This document shows, in pieces, positions 16,971 through 26,176 of a DNA stretch of 64,000 nucleotides. Made by a program: the position numbers and the translations under genes. How positions within the stretch are numbered: position 1 is the first letter of the stretch; each line of letters begins with the position of its first letter. Source of the DNA: an uncultured Draconibacterium sp. (lineage in GTDB: Bacteria > Bacteroidota > Bacteroidia > Bacteroidales > Prolixibacteraceae); the NCBI RefSeq assembly GCF_963675585.1, contig NZ_OY776414.1, forward strand, positions 537,001-601,000. Reading direction: 5' to 3'. Under the pieces are notes generated by a model that saw only the letters and a program-made list of their open reading frames with translations, made no database searches and was not told the DNA's origin.

Positions 16971-18708
16971 AATGATTGGTACTTTTTTGTGAATTGTAAA
17001 TCTGAATGTATTCAGGTGAATGTTCCTTCAGAAATTTGTGTTTTCCGGTGGCAACTACTTCGCCTTCCATCAACAAAATAATCTGGTCGAAATCCTTAAC
17101 CGGTGCAATTTTTTGCGTAATCGATAAAAGTGTCATTTCCGGAAAGTTTGTTTCGATATTGCTGAGGATTTTCTGCTCCGTTTTATGATCAATTCGTGAG
17201 GTGAAATCATCGAGCAACAAAATTTTTGGATTGAGTGCCAAAGCTCTGGCCAACATAATTCGTTGTTTTTGTCCGCCCGATAAACTGGTTCCTCTTTCGG
17301 AAACAATGGTGTCAAGTTTTTGAGGAAGCGTTTCTATGTATTCAGCAAGTTCTGCTGTTTCGATTGCCTTTTTCATCGCTTCTTCCGAAACCGCATCGTT
17401 AAATGCAATGTTTTCCTGCAGGCTCATATTAAAAATTACATTGTCCTGAAAAACAAATCCAATTTGCCGGTTTATTATATCATTCGAATAATCTGATACC
17501 GGAATCCCATCAATTTTCAGGCTTCCCGAGTTGGGTTGAATCAGCTTGGTTAACAGATAAAGTAATTGACTTTTACCCGCGGCAGTTGGTCCTATTATTG
17601 CCGTTTTGCTTCCGGCTTTTATTTCGAAAGAAACATTTTTAAGTACAGGTTTTTTATCAAAATCGAGGTTTACATTCTGAACCTGAATATCCCCTTTTAG
17701 ATCTGAAACACTTTTTCCCGAATCCAGGGGCAAGGCTTCATCGAGCACCTGTTTAATCCTTCCGTATGATGCGGTTGCCGATGCAATAACATTGCTCATA
17801 AAACCAATCATCATTATGGGGAATATTAACATGATGACATAGCTGTTAAACGCAGCAAAGTTACCAAGTGTAAGCGTGCCCATAACAACAAAATGCCCTC
17901 CCACGGCAAGGATAATTACCACTGCCAGGTTCGAAATAAACATGATAATGGGAACAAGTACCGAAAACAGCCTAACAATTGACAATCCTAAATTACGTGA
18001 ATCAATGTTTTTTTCGAGGAATTTCTGGCTTTCGGGTTGTTGCGAATTCAGCACGCGAATAAGTGCCGAGCCTAAAATACTTTCATTAATAATTCGGTTT
18101 AATGCATCAATTACTTCCCTGCTTTTTTTGAAAATAACACGCACTTTTTTAAAAACAATGTAAAACGCGGTACCAATAATCGGTACAATGGCCAGCACGG
18201 CAAGCGCCAGTCTCCAGTTAATTGTAATGAGCAAAACCGAAACACCAATAATTACAAACAAGGAAGAAATAATGGATACAAAAGCTTGCGAAACAAACAT
18301 TTTCAGCGAGTCCATATCCGACGTCATGTTTGTAAGTAATTTAGACGGATTTGCTTTTAGTATAAATGAATAACTTTGATTTGAGAGCTTAACAGCCAGT
18401 TGATTGCGTAAATCTTTTGCAACTCTTTCTGCGGTGTAGGTTTGAAATACACCTTGCAAAAAGGTGAAAATAAATATTCCGGCAGCAACAATTAAAAATT
18501 CGGTAATTACCCTTTCTGCTTTAAAACTGTTGTTTGAAAAAGCATCGATGGCGCGTGCTATAATTTGCGGTATTAGCAGGTTAACAGCACTGCCTGCCAG
18601 CGCCATTATGGTTAGTAAGGTGACAACTCCTTTGTAAGGGCCAAGTATACCAAATAAGTTTACTCGTTTCTTTTCTGCTTTTATTGTTTTGTCTCCGGTT
18701 TTCGGCAT
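16960..18708 (-). CDS. ABC exporter half-transporter (degenerate NBD subunit)
   Basis: A 582-residue half-transporter and partner of the downstream gene. The membrane domain is about 25-315 and the ATPase domain 340-582. Walker A is GPTAAGKS (373-380) and the signature is canonical LSGGQ (476-480). The catalytic glutamate is replaced by aspartate (LLLDDF, Asp501) and the switch histidine by glutamine (SITQK, Gln532). This subunit therefore supplies the good signature loop to the partner's active site, and its own site is non-hydrolytic. The ATG at 18708 is chosen; a TTG seven codons upstream is possible. It is the first gene of a two-gene operon flanked on each side by a tryptophan-repeat gene on the same strand. 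Confidence 0.92.
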   Translation of the reverse strand: MPKTGDKTIKAEKKRVNLFGILGPYKGVVTLLTIMALAGSAVNLLIPQIIARAIDAFSNNSFKAERVITEFLIVAAGIFIFTFLQGVFQTYTAERVAKDLRNQLAVKLSNQSYSFILKANPSKLLTNMTSDMDSLKMFVSQAFVSIISSLFVIIGVSVLLITINWRLALAVLAIVPIIGTAFYIVFKKVRVIFKKSREVIDALNRIINESILGSALIRVLNSQQPESQKFLEKNIDSRNLGLSIVRLFSVLVPIIMFISNLAVVIILAVGGHFVVMGTLTLGNFAAFNSYVIMLIFPIMMIGFMSNVIASATASYGRIKQVLDEALPLDSGKSVSDLKGDIQVQNVNLDFDKKPVLKNVSFEIKAGSKTAIIGPTAAGKSQLLYLLTKLIQPNSGSLKIDGIPVSDYSNDIINRQIGFVFQDNVIFNMSLQENIAFNDAVSEEAMKKAIETAELAEYIETLPQKLDTIVSERGTSLSGGQKQRIMLARALALNPKILLLDDFTSRIDHKTEQKILSNIETNFPEMTLLSITQKIAPVKDFDQIILLMEGEVVATGKHKFLKEHSPEYIQIYNSQKSTNHYEL

Positions 18709-18823
18709 GCTTTGCAAATTATCGTGCAAATCTAACTATTTATAAGAATTTCTGTCCAACATCATTGGGCAAAAGAAGGAACAATCCGGATGGAATATAG
18801 TTTTTTGAATTCAGAAGAATTAA

Positions 18824-18852
18824 TAAAAAAAGGCCGTAATTTCTTACGACCC
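18824..18852 (-). terminator. Terminator of tryptophan-repeat gene B
   Basis: Minus strand: GGTCGTAA, GAAA loop, TTACGGCC (18851-18832), then seven T. Eight-bp stem with one G-T wobble and a stable tetraloop. It separates the gene-B transcript from the ABC operon. Confidence 0.85.
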
Positions 18853-18889
18853 AATTCAATCTAATTTTCTGTCTGAACAATTTCTTTTC

Positions 18890-19294
18890 CTAATTCCAAA
18901 ACCTATCGTTTATCATCCAGGATTCAACCACCAACGCAGTTTCTTCCGTATTTTTGTTTGTTTCCCACGTGGTTTCATTGGTCATCCAGGCTTCAAGATC
19001 CAACGATGTTTCACTCTCAATGCCAAAATTGTTGCTAAAATTCCAAACCTTGGTATTTGTCATCCAGTTTTCAATTTCCATATCCGTTTCTGTTTCAGTG
19101 GCAAATTCAGTCATTTCTGCTGAAAATGTATTCCACAAAGTTTCATCGGTCATCCAGTCCTCAAGCTGAAGTGAGCTTTCAATCAATTGGCATTTTATAT
19201 GTTTCGTGTCATTCGCATTTGCATTTAAAGTTCCTGCCAAAACAAATATTGCGATGATTGTTGCTGCTGCTAATTTTTTCATTGTTGCTTTCAT
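18890..19294 (-). CDS. Secreted four-repeat W-M-T...W protein B (paralogue of A)
   Basis: A 134-residue exported protein, the same length as the protein at 14581-14985, with a nearly identical signal peptide (MKATMKKLAAATIIAIFVLAG). The four repeats are at the same residues (42-55, 72-85, 98-111, 121-134), each L-x-[LIV]-E-x-W-M-T/I-x-x-x-x-W. Linkers are again rich in E and T. It has one cysteine (Cys35), which its paralogue lacks. Outside the motifs the linkers have diverged, so spacing and tryptophans are under selection. It has its own promoter and terminator. The family is unrecognised; a cell-surface or periplasmic binding role is possible, and a secreted peptide precursor is a weaker idea. 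Confidence 0.85.
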   Translation of the reverse strand: MKATMKKLAAATIIAIFVLAGTLNANANDTKHIKCQLIESSLQLEDWMTDETLWNTFSAEMTEFATETETDMEIENWMTNTKVWNFSNNFGIESETSLDLEAWMTNETTWETNKNTEETALVVESWMINDRFWN

Positions 19295-19317
19295 AACGTT
19301 TACTTTTTAGTTTGATT

Positions 19318-19399
19318 CAAAGCTAAAGGCTGCGTACGATTTTTGAAAACGTAATGGAAGAACTGCTCTTTTTTATCGACTAAAAGGACAATTGTATCG
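19318..19399 (-). promoter_or_regulatory. Promoter plus 21-bp-spaced TATCG half-sites of gene B
   Basis: Minus strand: TTTT (19349-19346), 20 bp, TAGCTTTG (19325-19318); the -33 box is one base off TTTG. Half-sites TATCG (plus strand) are at 19374-19378 and 19395-19399, 21 bp apart and starting 28 bp from the -33 box, exactly as in front of gene A. The GTAATxGAAG and CTTTTTTATCGAC words are also shared with gene A. Confidence 0.7.
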
Positions 19400-19588
19400 C
19401 AGTGCTGATCGTCTTTTTTTATTTTAACACTGAAAATCAACAGAGTTTAAGGGGGGTAAATTCAGAAATGGCTTATTTGTAGATGTATTTAAGCCACGAA
19501 TGGTATGCGTATAACATTCTCTTCTTGCTCATTCAAATCCGTCAAAATTTGAAATCACAGAATTGGAATGGGGAAATGTAAATCTAAA

Positions 19589-20473
19589 TTAGTCTCGGTA
19601 GCGTTTCGTTAAATCGTCGTATGCATCAATTCTCCGGTCGCGTAAAAACGGCCAGATACGTCTGACATCTTCTGCACGACCCATGTCAATTTCAACTACT
19701 TCAATATGTTCAAATTCCAAAGTACATTGTGTTAGAATCTCGCCTTGTGGCCCGGCAACGAAAGAGTTTCCCCAGAAAGTAATTCCTTTTCCAACTTTCG
19801 AAGGATCTGCTTCAAATCCGGTTCGGTTAACACTAATTACCGGCAAACTATTGGCAACAGCATGTCCGCGTTGCGAAATAATCCATGCATCCAGTTGTCG
19901 TAATTTTTCTTCGCCGGAGTCAGAAGGGTCCCAACCGATTGCAGTAGGGTATATCAGCATCTCTGCGCCGGCAAGTGCCATAAGCCGGGCAGCTTCGGGG
20001 TACCACTGATCCCAACAGACTAAAACGCCCAATTTACCAACCGAAGTTTGAATGGGTTGAAAGCCCAAATCTCCGGGAGTGAAATAAAATTTCTCGTAAA
20101 ATCCGGGGTCATCGGGGATGTGCATTTTCCTGTATTTTCCGGCAATCGAACCATCTTTTTCGAAAACCACTGCAGTGTTGTGATAAAGTCCGGTGGCACG
20201 TTTTTCAAAGAGCGAAGTAACCAGTACCACGCCTGCTTCTTTTGCAGCTTGTCCAAAAATTTCGGTTTCCGGACCCGGGATCGGTTCAGCAAGATCAAAC
20301 AGGCTGGTATCTTCCACCTGACAAAAGTACAGACTGGTGTGCAATTCCTGCAAAACAACAAGTTCTGCACCCTTTGCGGCACATTCATGAATCGCTTCAA
20401 TGCTTCTTTTTATGTTCTCTTCTTTGTTTGAAGAACGTTTTTGCTGTACCAGTCCTATTTTTAACTTACTCAT
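19589..20473 (-). CDS. aguB: N-carbamoylputrescine amidase
   Basis: Hydrolyses N-carbamoylputrescine to putrescine, CO2 and ammonia (EC 3.5.1.53). The protein has 294 residues, the usual length, with the nitrilase-superfamily triad Glu43 (LQELH), Lys116 (KYRKMHIPDDP) and Cys153 (VCWDQWYPEA). The motif KYRKMHIPDDPGFYEKFYF is typical of plant and bacterial N-carbamoylputrescine amidases. It starts 11 bp after the stop of agmatine deiminase and clearly forms an operon with it, so that agmatine is converted to putrescine in two steps. Confidence 0.95.
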   Translation of the reverse strand: MSKLKIGLVQQKRSSNKEENIKRSIEAIHECAAKGAELVVLQELHTSLYFCQVEDTSLFDLAEPIPGPETEIFGQAAKEAGVVLVTSLFEKRATGLYHNTAVVFEKDGSIAGKYRKMHIPDDPGFYEKFYFTPGDLGFQPIQTSVGKLGVLVCWDQWYPEAARLMALAGAEMLIYPTAIGWDPSDSGEEKLRQLDAWIISQRGHAVANSLPVISVNRTGFEADPSKVGKGITFWGNSFVAGPQGEILTQCTLEFEHIEVVEIDMGRAEDVRRIWPFLRDRRIDAYDDLTKRYRD

Positions 20474-20484
20474 TGTCAGTGAAA

Positions 20485-21519
20485 TTATACATTTAACTTA
20501 ATGGCTTGCGGATATTGCATGGTTACACAATGCAACGAGCCGTGCTGTTCGATTAATACCCTGCAATTTACCGGAATTATTTCTCTTTCAGGAAAAATAC
20601 TTTTTATAATTTCCACGGCTTTTAGGTCCTGTGTTACACCATAAACCGGAAATAAAACCGCCCCGTTTATAATTGTGAAATTGGCGTAGGTGGCAGGCAA
20701 CCTGTTTCCTTCATCATCGTAACAAGCCTCAGGAAACGGAAGTTCAACGAGAGAATAGGGTTTACCATCGCTGTTGGTTATTTGCTGCAGCTCTTTTTTC
20801 ATGTGTTGCAGCGCTGTAAAATGCTCGTCTTCCGGATTATCGCAGGCAACATAGGCAATTGTATTTTCGTTACAAAATCGTGCAAGCGTATCAATGTGTG
20901 AATCGGTGTCGTCGCCGGCCAGGTAACCATAATTTAGCCAAAGCATTTTTTCTGCTCCAAAATTCTGTTTCAGAATGGCTTCAATTTCATCTTTTGAATA
21001 CTGAGCATTGCGGTTTTTTTCGAGTAAACATTCTGTAGTAGTAAGAATAGTACCGCAACCATCGCTTTCAATGGCACCGCCTTCCAGTACAAAATCGAAA
21101 GGTTGGTGCTCACAATTATTAAAACTATTTTTTTGAAAAAGAGTAGCTGTGATTTGGTTGTCCAAAGTGGCATCAAATTTTTTACCCCAACCGTTAAAAA
21201 TGTAATCCTGAACAATGGCTTTCTCCTTTTTTAAAACTGTAATACCTCCATGATCGCGAGCCCAGGTATCGTTTGAAGGAGCTTGCACAAAATGAATATT
21301 TTTCGTGTCGATGAAAAAGGATTGTACGCGTGAAATATCGTCGCAAACCAACAAAACGGGCTGAAAACGAGCAGCAGCATTTACAATGTTCACAAAGCAG
21401 GCAGTGGCTTCATCCAAAAGGTAGTTCCAGTCGCTGTTGGCGTGTGGAAATGTAAGTTGCAAAAACGACTGCGCTTCCCATTCGGCCGGTAGCCGCGTAC
21501 TATTTTGTTTTTTGTTCAT
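20485..21519 (-). CDS. aguA: Agmatine deiminase
   Basis: Converts agmatine to N-carbamoylputrescine and ammonia (EC 3.5.3.12); a member of the peptidylarginine-deiminase-like guanidino-modifying fold. The protein is 344 residues from the ATG at 21519 (MNKKQNSTRLPAEWE), which fits family N-termini; the frame is open 38 codons upstream but overlaps the rocD terminator. Conserved motifs are WARDHGGITV, LEGGAIESDG, and the catalytic Cys331 in HGSLHC near the C-terminus. It is followed 11 bp later by aguB. Together the two genes give putrescine for polyamine synthesis. Arginine decarboxylase is not in the window. Confidence 0.95.
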   Translation of the reverse strand: MNKKQNSTRLPAEWEAQSFLQLTFPHANSDWNYLLDEATACFVNIVNAAARFQPVLLVCDDISRVQSFFIDTKNIHFVQAPSNDTWARDHGGITVLKKEKAIVQDYIFNGWGKKFDATLDNQITATLFQKNSFNNCEHQPFDFVLEGGAIESDGCGTILTTTECLLEKNRNAQYSKDEIEAILKQNFGAEKMLWLNYGYLAGDDTDSHIDTLARFCNENTIAYVACDNPEDEHFTALQHMKKELQQITNSDGKPYSLVELPFPEACYDDEGNRLPATYANFTIINGAVLFPVYGVTQDLKAVEIIKSIFPEREIIPVNCRVLIEQHGSLHCVTMQYPQAIKLNV

Positions 21520-21584
21520 TCCTGATTTCTCATTTTGTGGGGCAAAAATACAATAAACCGGCTTATTCTGCTCTTTAATAAACA

Positions 21585-21612
21585 ATAAAAAAGGGCCTGC
21601 TTTTGCAGACCC
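21585..21612 (-). terminator. Terminator of rocD
   Basis: Minus strand: GGGTCTGC, AAAA, GCAGGCCC (21612-21593) followed by TTTTTTATT. Eight-bp stem with one wobble. It separates rocD from the aguAB operon. Confidence 0.85.
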
Positions 21613-21622
21613 TTCTGAAACG

Positions 21623-22846
21623 TTATGCTTCAAATTGTTTAAACGTTCGTTTTATGATTTCGATTGCCTCCATCATTTGCTCTTCGTTGATAACAAGCGG
21701 CGGAGTAAAACGAATGATGTGTTCGTGTGTTGGTTTTGCTATTAATCCGTTTTCTTTCAATGCAAGGCAAACGTCCCAGGCTGTTTTGCCATTGGTTGGT
21801 TTTACGGCCACTGCATTTAATAGTCCTTTGCCACGAACAATTTCAATCATTGGCGAGTTGATCGCTCTCATTTCTTTGCGGAAGAGCTCGCCCAAACGAT
21901 TCGAATTTTCGATCAGTTTTTCGTCTAAAATTACATCGAGGGCAGCCATTGCAACTTTGCCGGCAATCGGATTTCCTCCGTAAGTACTGCCGTGTTCGCC
22001 GGGTTTTATGGTAAGCATAATTTCATCGTCGGCCATAACACACGAAACCGGATACATTCCGCCTGAAATGGCTTTTCCCAGCACCAAAATATCAGGTCGT
22101 ACATTTTCGTGGTCGCAAGCCAGCATTTTTCCGGTTCGGGCAAGCCCGGTTTGTACCTCGTCTGCAACAAACAGAACGTTGTACTTTTTACATAAATCGG
22201 CTGCTTTTTTTAGGTAACCGTCTTCCGGAACATAAACTCCTGCTTCGGCCTGAATGGGCTCAACTAAAAATCCGGCAACATTTGGATTTGCCAGTTCCTG
22301 CTCCAGACGTTCCAAATCGTTGTACGGAATATTTATAAAACCCGGAGTATACGGTCCGTAATGGTTGTAGGCGTCCGGATCGCTCGACATGGAAATAATG
22401 GTAATTGTACGCCCATGGAAATTACCGTCGCACACCACAATTTTTGCCTCGTTTGTTGGAATACCTTTTACTTTGTAGGCCCATTTTCGTATCAGTTTCA
22501 GCGCCGTTTCGTCGGCTTCGGCACCTGAGTTCATGGGTAACATTCTATCGTAACCGAATAAATTGGTCATGTACTCTTCCCATTCACCAAGTACATCGTT
22601 GTAAAAGGCACGCGATGTTAAGGCAAGCGTTTGTGCCTGATCCATCATTGCCTTTAAAATTTTTGGGTGGCAATGTCCCTGGTTAACCGCCGAATAAGCG
22701 GCTAAGAAGTCGAAATATTTTTTACCCTCAACGTCCCAAACAAAAACGCCTTCGCCTTTCGACAAAACAACAGGTAGCGGGTGGTAGTTATGCGCGCCAA
22801 ATTTATCTTCTTTGGCCATGTAATCTTTACTCGATAATTGTGTCAT
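21623..22846 (-). CDS. rocD: Ornithine aminotransferase
   Basis: A class-III PLP-dependent aminotransferase of 407 residues that moves the delta-amino group of ornithine to 2-oxoglutarate, giving glutamate semialdehyde (EC 2.6.1.13). Signatures are [17 protein letters not shown], the GNFHGRT loop, the aspartate in [14 protein letters not shown], and the PLP lysine Lys258 in [10 protein letters not shown]. The start at 22846 is used; MAKEDKF nine codons later is an alternative. It has its own terminator, so it is transcribed separately from aguA, although both genes draw on the arginine/ornithine pool. Confidence 0.94.
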   Translation of the reverse strand: MTQLSSKDYMAKEDKFGAHNYHPLPVVLSKGEGVFVWDVEGKKYFDFLAAYSAVNQGHCHPKILKAMMDQAQTLALTSRAFYNDVLGEWEEYMTNLFGYDRMLPMNSGAEADETALKLIRKWAYKVKGIPTNEAKIVVCDGNFHGRTITIISMSSDPDAYNHYGPYTPGFINIPYNDLERLEQELANPNVAGFLVEPIQAEAGVYVPEDGYLKKAADLCKKYNVLFVADEVQTGLARTGKMLACDHENVRPDILVLGKAISGGMYPVSCVMADDEIMLTIKPGEHGSTYGGNPIAGKVAMAALDVILDEKLIENSNRLGELFRKEMRAINSPMIEIVRGKGLLNAVAVKPTNGKTAWDVCLALKENGLIAKPTHEHIIRFTPPLVINEEQMMEAIEIIKRTFKQFEA

Positions 22847-22991
22847 TTTTCAAAGTTTTAATTCAATGCAGATTTACAATTTTTGAGCAGAAAAAACAAT
22901 GACAGTTGTGGTGTTAAATAGCAGTGAGAAATGTCAGGAAATGATGGAAGTTAGAAGTTAGAAGGCAGAAGGCAGATAAAGAGTCACTAGT

Positions 22992-23051
22992 CAAGAATCA
23001 AGAATCAAGAATCAAGAATCAAGAATCGAGTATCCAGCATCCAGCATCCAG
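22992..23051. repeat. Heptanucleotide tandem repeats
   Basis: Five perfect copies of CAAGAAT (22992-23026), then three of the related unit [CT]ATCCAG (23031-23051). It lies between the batA-like and rocD genes, preceded by AGAAGTTAGAAGGCAGAAGG low-complexity DNA. The same words recur in the sucB linker and other intergenic regions. Confidence 0.85.
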
Positions 23052-23069
23052 CAGCAATCATGCCGGCTG

Positions 23070-25130
23070 TTACTTCCAGAATCGTGACAGTGCCACTTCA
23101 CAAAGAATAAAGAAAAGTGCTAAAAGAATACACCATTTCCAATATTGTTTCCCATTTTGAATGTCGTCGAATATCTCGGCGAAGCTGCGTTCAACGTTTT
23201 CTACCACCGTGGCATTTTTAAATTGAGCCAATTCGAGTTTGTCGGATAATTCATTGCCTCCAAAATAACGCAGGTCCGACTCTAAACGATTGTAATTAAA
23301 AGCCATCGATGCAATGGAGTTACCGTTGTTTTTGATGAGAAAATGACCGTCGTTGTTGATTTGATCCCCAAATACGAGACGTGTTTTACGATTGGAAATT
23401 GATTTTGACGGAATAAAAAGTTCTCCGGTTTTTGGATTTTCAATTTCCAGCGACGAATTTAAATCAACATTTAAATTTACAGGAAGATCGAAAAAACTGT
23501 TTTCGCTAACAATAAATGAAATGTCTTGTTTGGGCAAACTGTTCAGCACAATGTTGTAAAGCGTTGGTACAAAAAGAATGTCGCGGGCAAAGGTTTCGTT
23601 TCTTTTGTCCAAAGGGAAACTAAAAATCCAGACTTTGCCGTCGTTGTAGTTAAGTTGCGAAAGTGCTTTATCTCCGTTTTGAAATGTCAGCAGTTTGTTT
23701 TCATCGTTTCTTATATTGTTTTCGAAACGCAGATGTCTTGGAATCGCAGGTAAAATCGGGTTTTCTTCCCGTTTGCGAAATACATCCTGAAAGAATTTAT
23801 TTTCGAAATCGATGCCTGAAATTTTCTGAGTTGTAGAATCAATACCATTTGTTCGGCTGGCATTAAATACGGACAACAAATTGTTGTTAAATTCAGGATT
23901 GTTGTTTATACCTGGGAAAAGTACAATGGAAGTTCCATTTCCAACAACCTTTTCGAGCTCATTTAAAAAGCCACTGGGGAAGTTCTCAAGGTCAATCAGG
24001 AAAATCGTATTGTATTCGTTTAAGCGATTAACCTGCAGGCTTTGCACATTCATTTCGTCAAGTTGTACATAGTCGTCGTTGGCAAACAGTGCCGATATAT
24101 ATTCAAGGCCTTCTTTCGAGTCGGTATTGTTAGTAAAAATGGCCAGTGCGTTTAAATTCTTTTCCACAAAATAGCTGATGTACCAATTGTTATCGTGCGT
24201 AAACGGATAATCGGTAATTTCCACCTTTCCCAACTGCATGCCATCCGAATTGTTGTTGTATTTCAAATTCGCAATCATTTCGTTTTGTGCATCAACCGAA
24301 AAATTGGTAATCGATTTTATCGAATCATTCAGGTAAAGTTTTAGGGGAAGGTTTTGGTAATTCTGGTTCGAACTGTTTTTTATACGTACAAAAATGGTTT
24401 CTTCCTGTCCGAGGCGATGTGCAGGAACTTCAACCCAACACGAATCGATGTATAAATTAGCCACCTCGTTTGGCACGAGCGGCAGATAATAACTAAAAAC
24501 AGTTTCGTCCGAAAAATTATCAATATCGGTAACCGACCGTTGAAAATCGGAAATGAAATAAAGGTTTTTATCCGTGTTTTTTGTTTCGTCGGAATTAAAG
24601 TTCGAGAATCGATTGTAGATTAACGATAAGGGAACAACGGTCGGGGAGACCTGTACCTCAGATACCTCCTGAATAAATTGTTCCTTGTTATAAATGTGCT
24701 GGTGCTTTGGTTTTAAATCGTTGGTATACAATCTGAATTTTGTGCCGGCCGGGTACGCCAGGCAAATTTCCAAAGCTTTGTTACGCGCTACTTCCAGTAA
24801 TTGTCCCTGTTCTGATAGTGCATTCATACTAAATGAATTATCGATGTAGACAGCTACCAGCTGGCTGGCTTGTTTTTTTGCATCGCGGTTGGCAGGGATA
24901 TAAGGTTGTGCAAAAGCAAAAACCAAAAAAACAATGGTTAAAATGCGTGCCAAAAGAATTAGCAGTTGTTTGAGGCGCGACTTCTTTTTTGATTCCTTTT
25001 TGATGTCCTTCAGAAAATTGACATTGCTAAAATACACTGTTTTATAGCGTTTAAAACTAAACAGATGTATAAGAATTGGAATGGCAACAGCCAGCAAGGC
25101 AAATAAAAATGTAGGGAAAAGGAATTTCAT
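23070..25130 (-). CDS. BatA-domain / VWA-like membrane protein
   Basis: A 686-residue protein beginning with the BatA N-terminal domain (PF07584-type): a first membrane helix with the PILIHLF motif, a FSNVNFLK strand, a basic loop, and a second helix at about 55-75. A von Willebrand factor A-like domain follows, with a MIDAS-type DNSFS (Asp97, Ser99, Ser101). A long periplasmic beta-rich part ends in a C-terminal membrane helix (WCILLALFFILCEVALSRF). Bat proteins were first linked to aerotolerance in Bacteroides; the molecular role is not settled. Here it is separate from batB-E and moxR, which is usual for this long BatA-containing subtype. Confidence 0.85.
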   Translation of the reverse strand: MKFLFPTFLFALLAVAIPILIHLFSFKRYKTVYFSNVNFLKDIKKESKKKSRLKQLLILLARILTIVFLVFAFAQPYIPANRDAKKQASQLVAVYIDNSFSMNALSEQGQLLEVARNKALEICLAYPAGTKFRLYTNDLKPKHQHIYNKEQFIQEVSEVQVSPTVVPLSLIYNRFSNFNSDETKNTDKNLYFISDFQRSVTDIDNFSDETVFSYYLPLVPNEVANLYIDSCWVEVPAHRLGQEETIFVRIKNSSNQNYQNLPLKLYLNDSIKSITNFSVDAQNEMIANLKYNNNSDGMQLGKVEITDYPFTHDNNWYISYFVEKNLNALAIFTNNTDSKEGLEYISALFANDDYVQLDEMNVQSLQVNRLNEYNTIFLIDLENFPSGFLNELEKVVGNGTSIVLFPGINNNPEFNNNLLSVFNASRTNGIDSTTQKISGIDFENKFFQDVFRKREENPILPAIPRHLRFENNIRNDENKLLTFQNGDKALSQLNYNDGKVWIFSFPLDKRNETFARDILFVPTLYNIVLNSLPKQDISFIVSENSFFDLPVNLNVDLNSSLEIENPKTGELFIPSKSISNRKTRLVFGDQINNDGHFLIKNNGNSIASMAFNYNRLESDLRYFGGNELSDKLELAQFKNATVVENVERSFAEIFDDIQNGKQYWKWCILLALFFILCEVALSRFWK

Positions 25131-25189
25131 ATGTCAAAAGTAGGCAACTCAAAGCTCAAACTCAGGAGTTGTGCCGATTAAATTGTTTT

Positions 25190-26176
25190 CTATTCGTTTT
25201 TAAAAATGGCAATCTCGCGCTCGCCGTTGGATTTTGCAAAAGCCCGAAACATACCACTGGTATTAAATTCCATGGCAATATTTCCATCGCCGTCAACAGC
25301 AATAACACCGCCTGTACCATTAAGTTCCGATAGTTTTTTAATTTCTTCGTTGCATGCTTCTTTTACACTCAGGTTTTTATACTCCATTAAGGCCGAAATA
25401 TCGCGGGCAAAACCAAGTCGAATGTAGTATTCGCCATGGCCGGTACACGATACTGCGCAGGTTTTATTATTCGCATAGGTGCCTGCTCCAATAATTGGCG
25501 AATCTCCAATTCTACCGTATTTTTTATTGGTCATTCCCCCGGTTGATGTGCCTGCACAAAGGTTTCCGTGTACATCGCGAACCACACAACCTACGGTTCC
25601 TGTATTGTCTTTTTGCGTTCTTTCGCGTTCCTTTTTTAACAGTTGTTGCAACGATTCGTAACGTGTCTGGGTGAAAAAATAGCTGTTCGGAACAATTTCC
25701 AGTCCTTGTTTCTTCGCAAATTCAGAGGCGCCTTCTCCACTTAGTAATACATGTTCCGAATTGTTCATTACCTCAAGCGCCGCCATTATCGGATTTTTTA
25801 TGTCGTGAACACCAGCAACTGCTCCGGCATTTAAGGTCTTTCCTTCCATTATCGATGCATCAAGTTCATTCACTCCGTCGTGCGTAAAAACAGCCCCTTT
25901 GCCGGCATTAAACAAGGGCGAATTTTCCATTACCTTAATTACCTCGACAACTACAGAATTGGCATCAGAACCGTTTTTTAACATTTCCTCTCCCAATTGA
26001 AGCGCTTCGTTTAATTTCTCTTTGTATTCTGCACGACGTTCTTCATTCATTTTGTCTTTCGACATAACACCTGCACCACCATGAATAACAATGGCGTAGT
26101 TTTGCTGGGCCGAAGCAGAAATCAGGACGATAGATAACAAAAATACCGATAGGATTATTTTGAATTTCATTTTCAT
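25190..26176 (-). CDS. Isoaspartyl peptidase / L-asparaginase (Ntn-hydrolase, family T2)
   Basis: A 328-residue exported precursor with a signal peptide ending at SASAQ (residue 24). The mature enzyme belongs to the plant-type asparaginase family. HGGAG lies near residue 32 and PLFNAGKGAVF near residue 87. The autocleavage and nucleophile site is Thr194 in NTGTVG, and the substrate-binding loop is GRIGDSPIIGAGTYA. The precursor cleaves itself before Thr194 into alpha and beta subunits. It removes beta-aspartyl residues from isoaspartyl dipeptides and hydrolyses asparagine (EC 3.4.19.5). Periplasmic location is expected. It stands alone between the BatA-like gene and the divergent MerR gene. 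Confidence 0.92.
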   Translation of the reverse strand: MKMKFKIILSVFLLSIVLISASAQQNYAIVIHGGAGVMSKDKMNEERRAEYKEKLNEALQLGEEMLKNGSDANSVVVEVIKVMENSPLFNAGKGAVFTHDGVNELDASIMEGKTLNAGAVAGVHDIKNPIMAALEVMNNSEHVLLSGEGASEFAKKQGLEIVPNSYFFTQTRYESLQQLLKKERERTQKDNTGTVGCVVRDVHGNLCAGTSTGGMTNKKYGRIGDSPIIGAGTYANNKTCAVSCTGHGEYYIRLGFARDISALMEYKNLSVKEACNEEIKKLSELNGTGGVIAVDGDGNIAMEFNTSGMFRAFAKSNGEREIAIFKNE

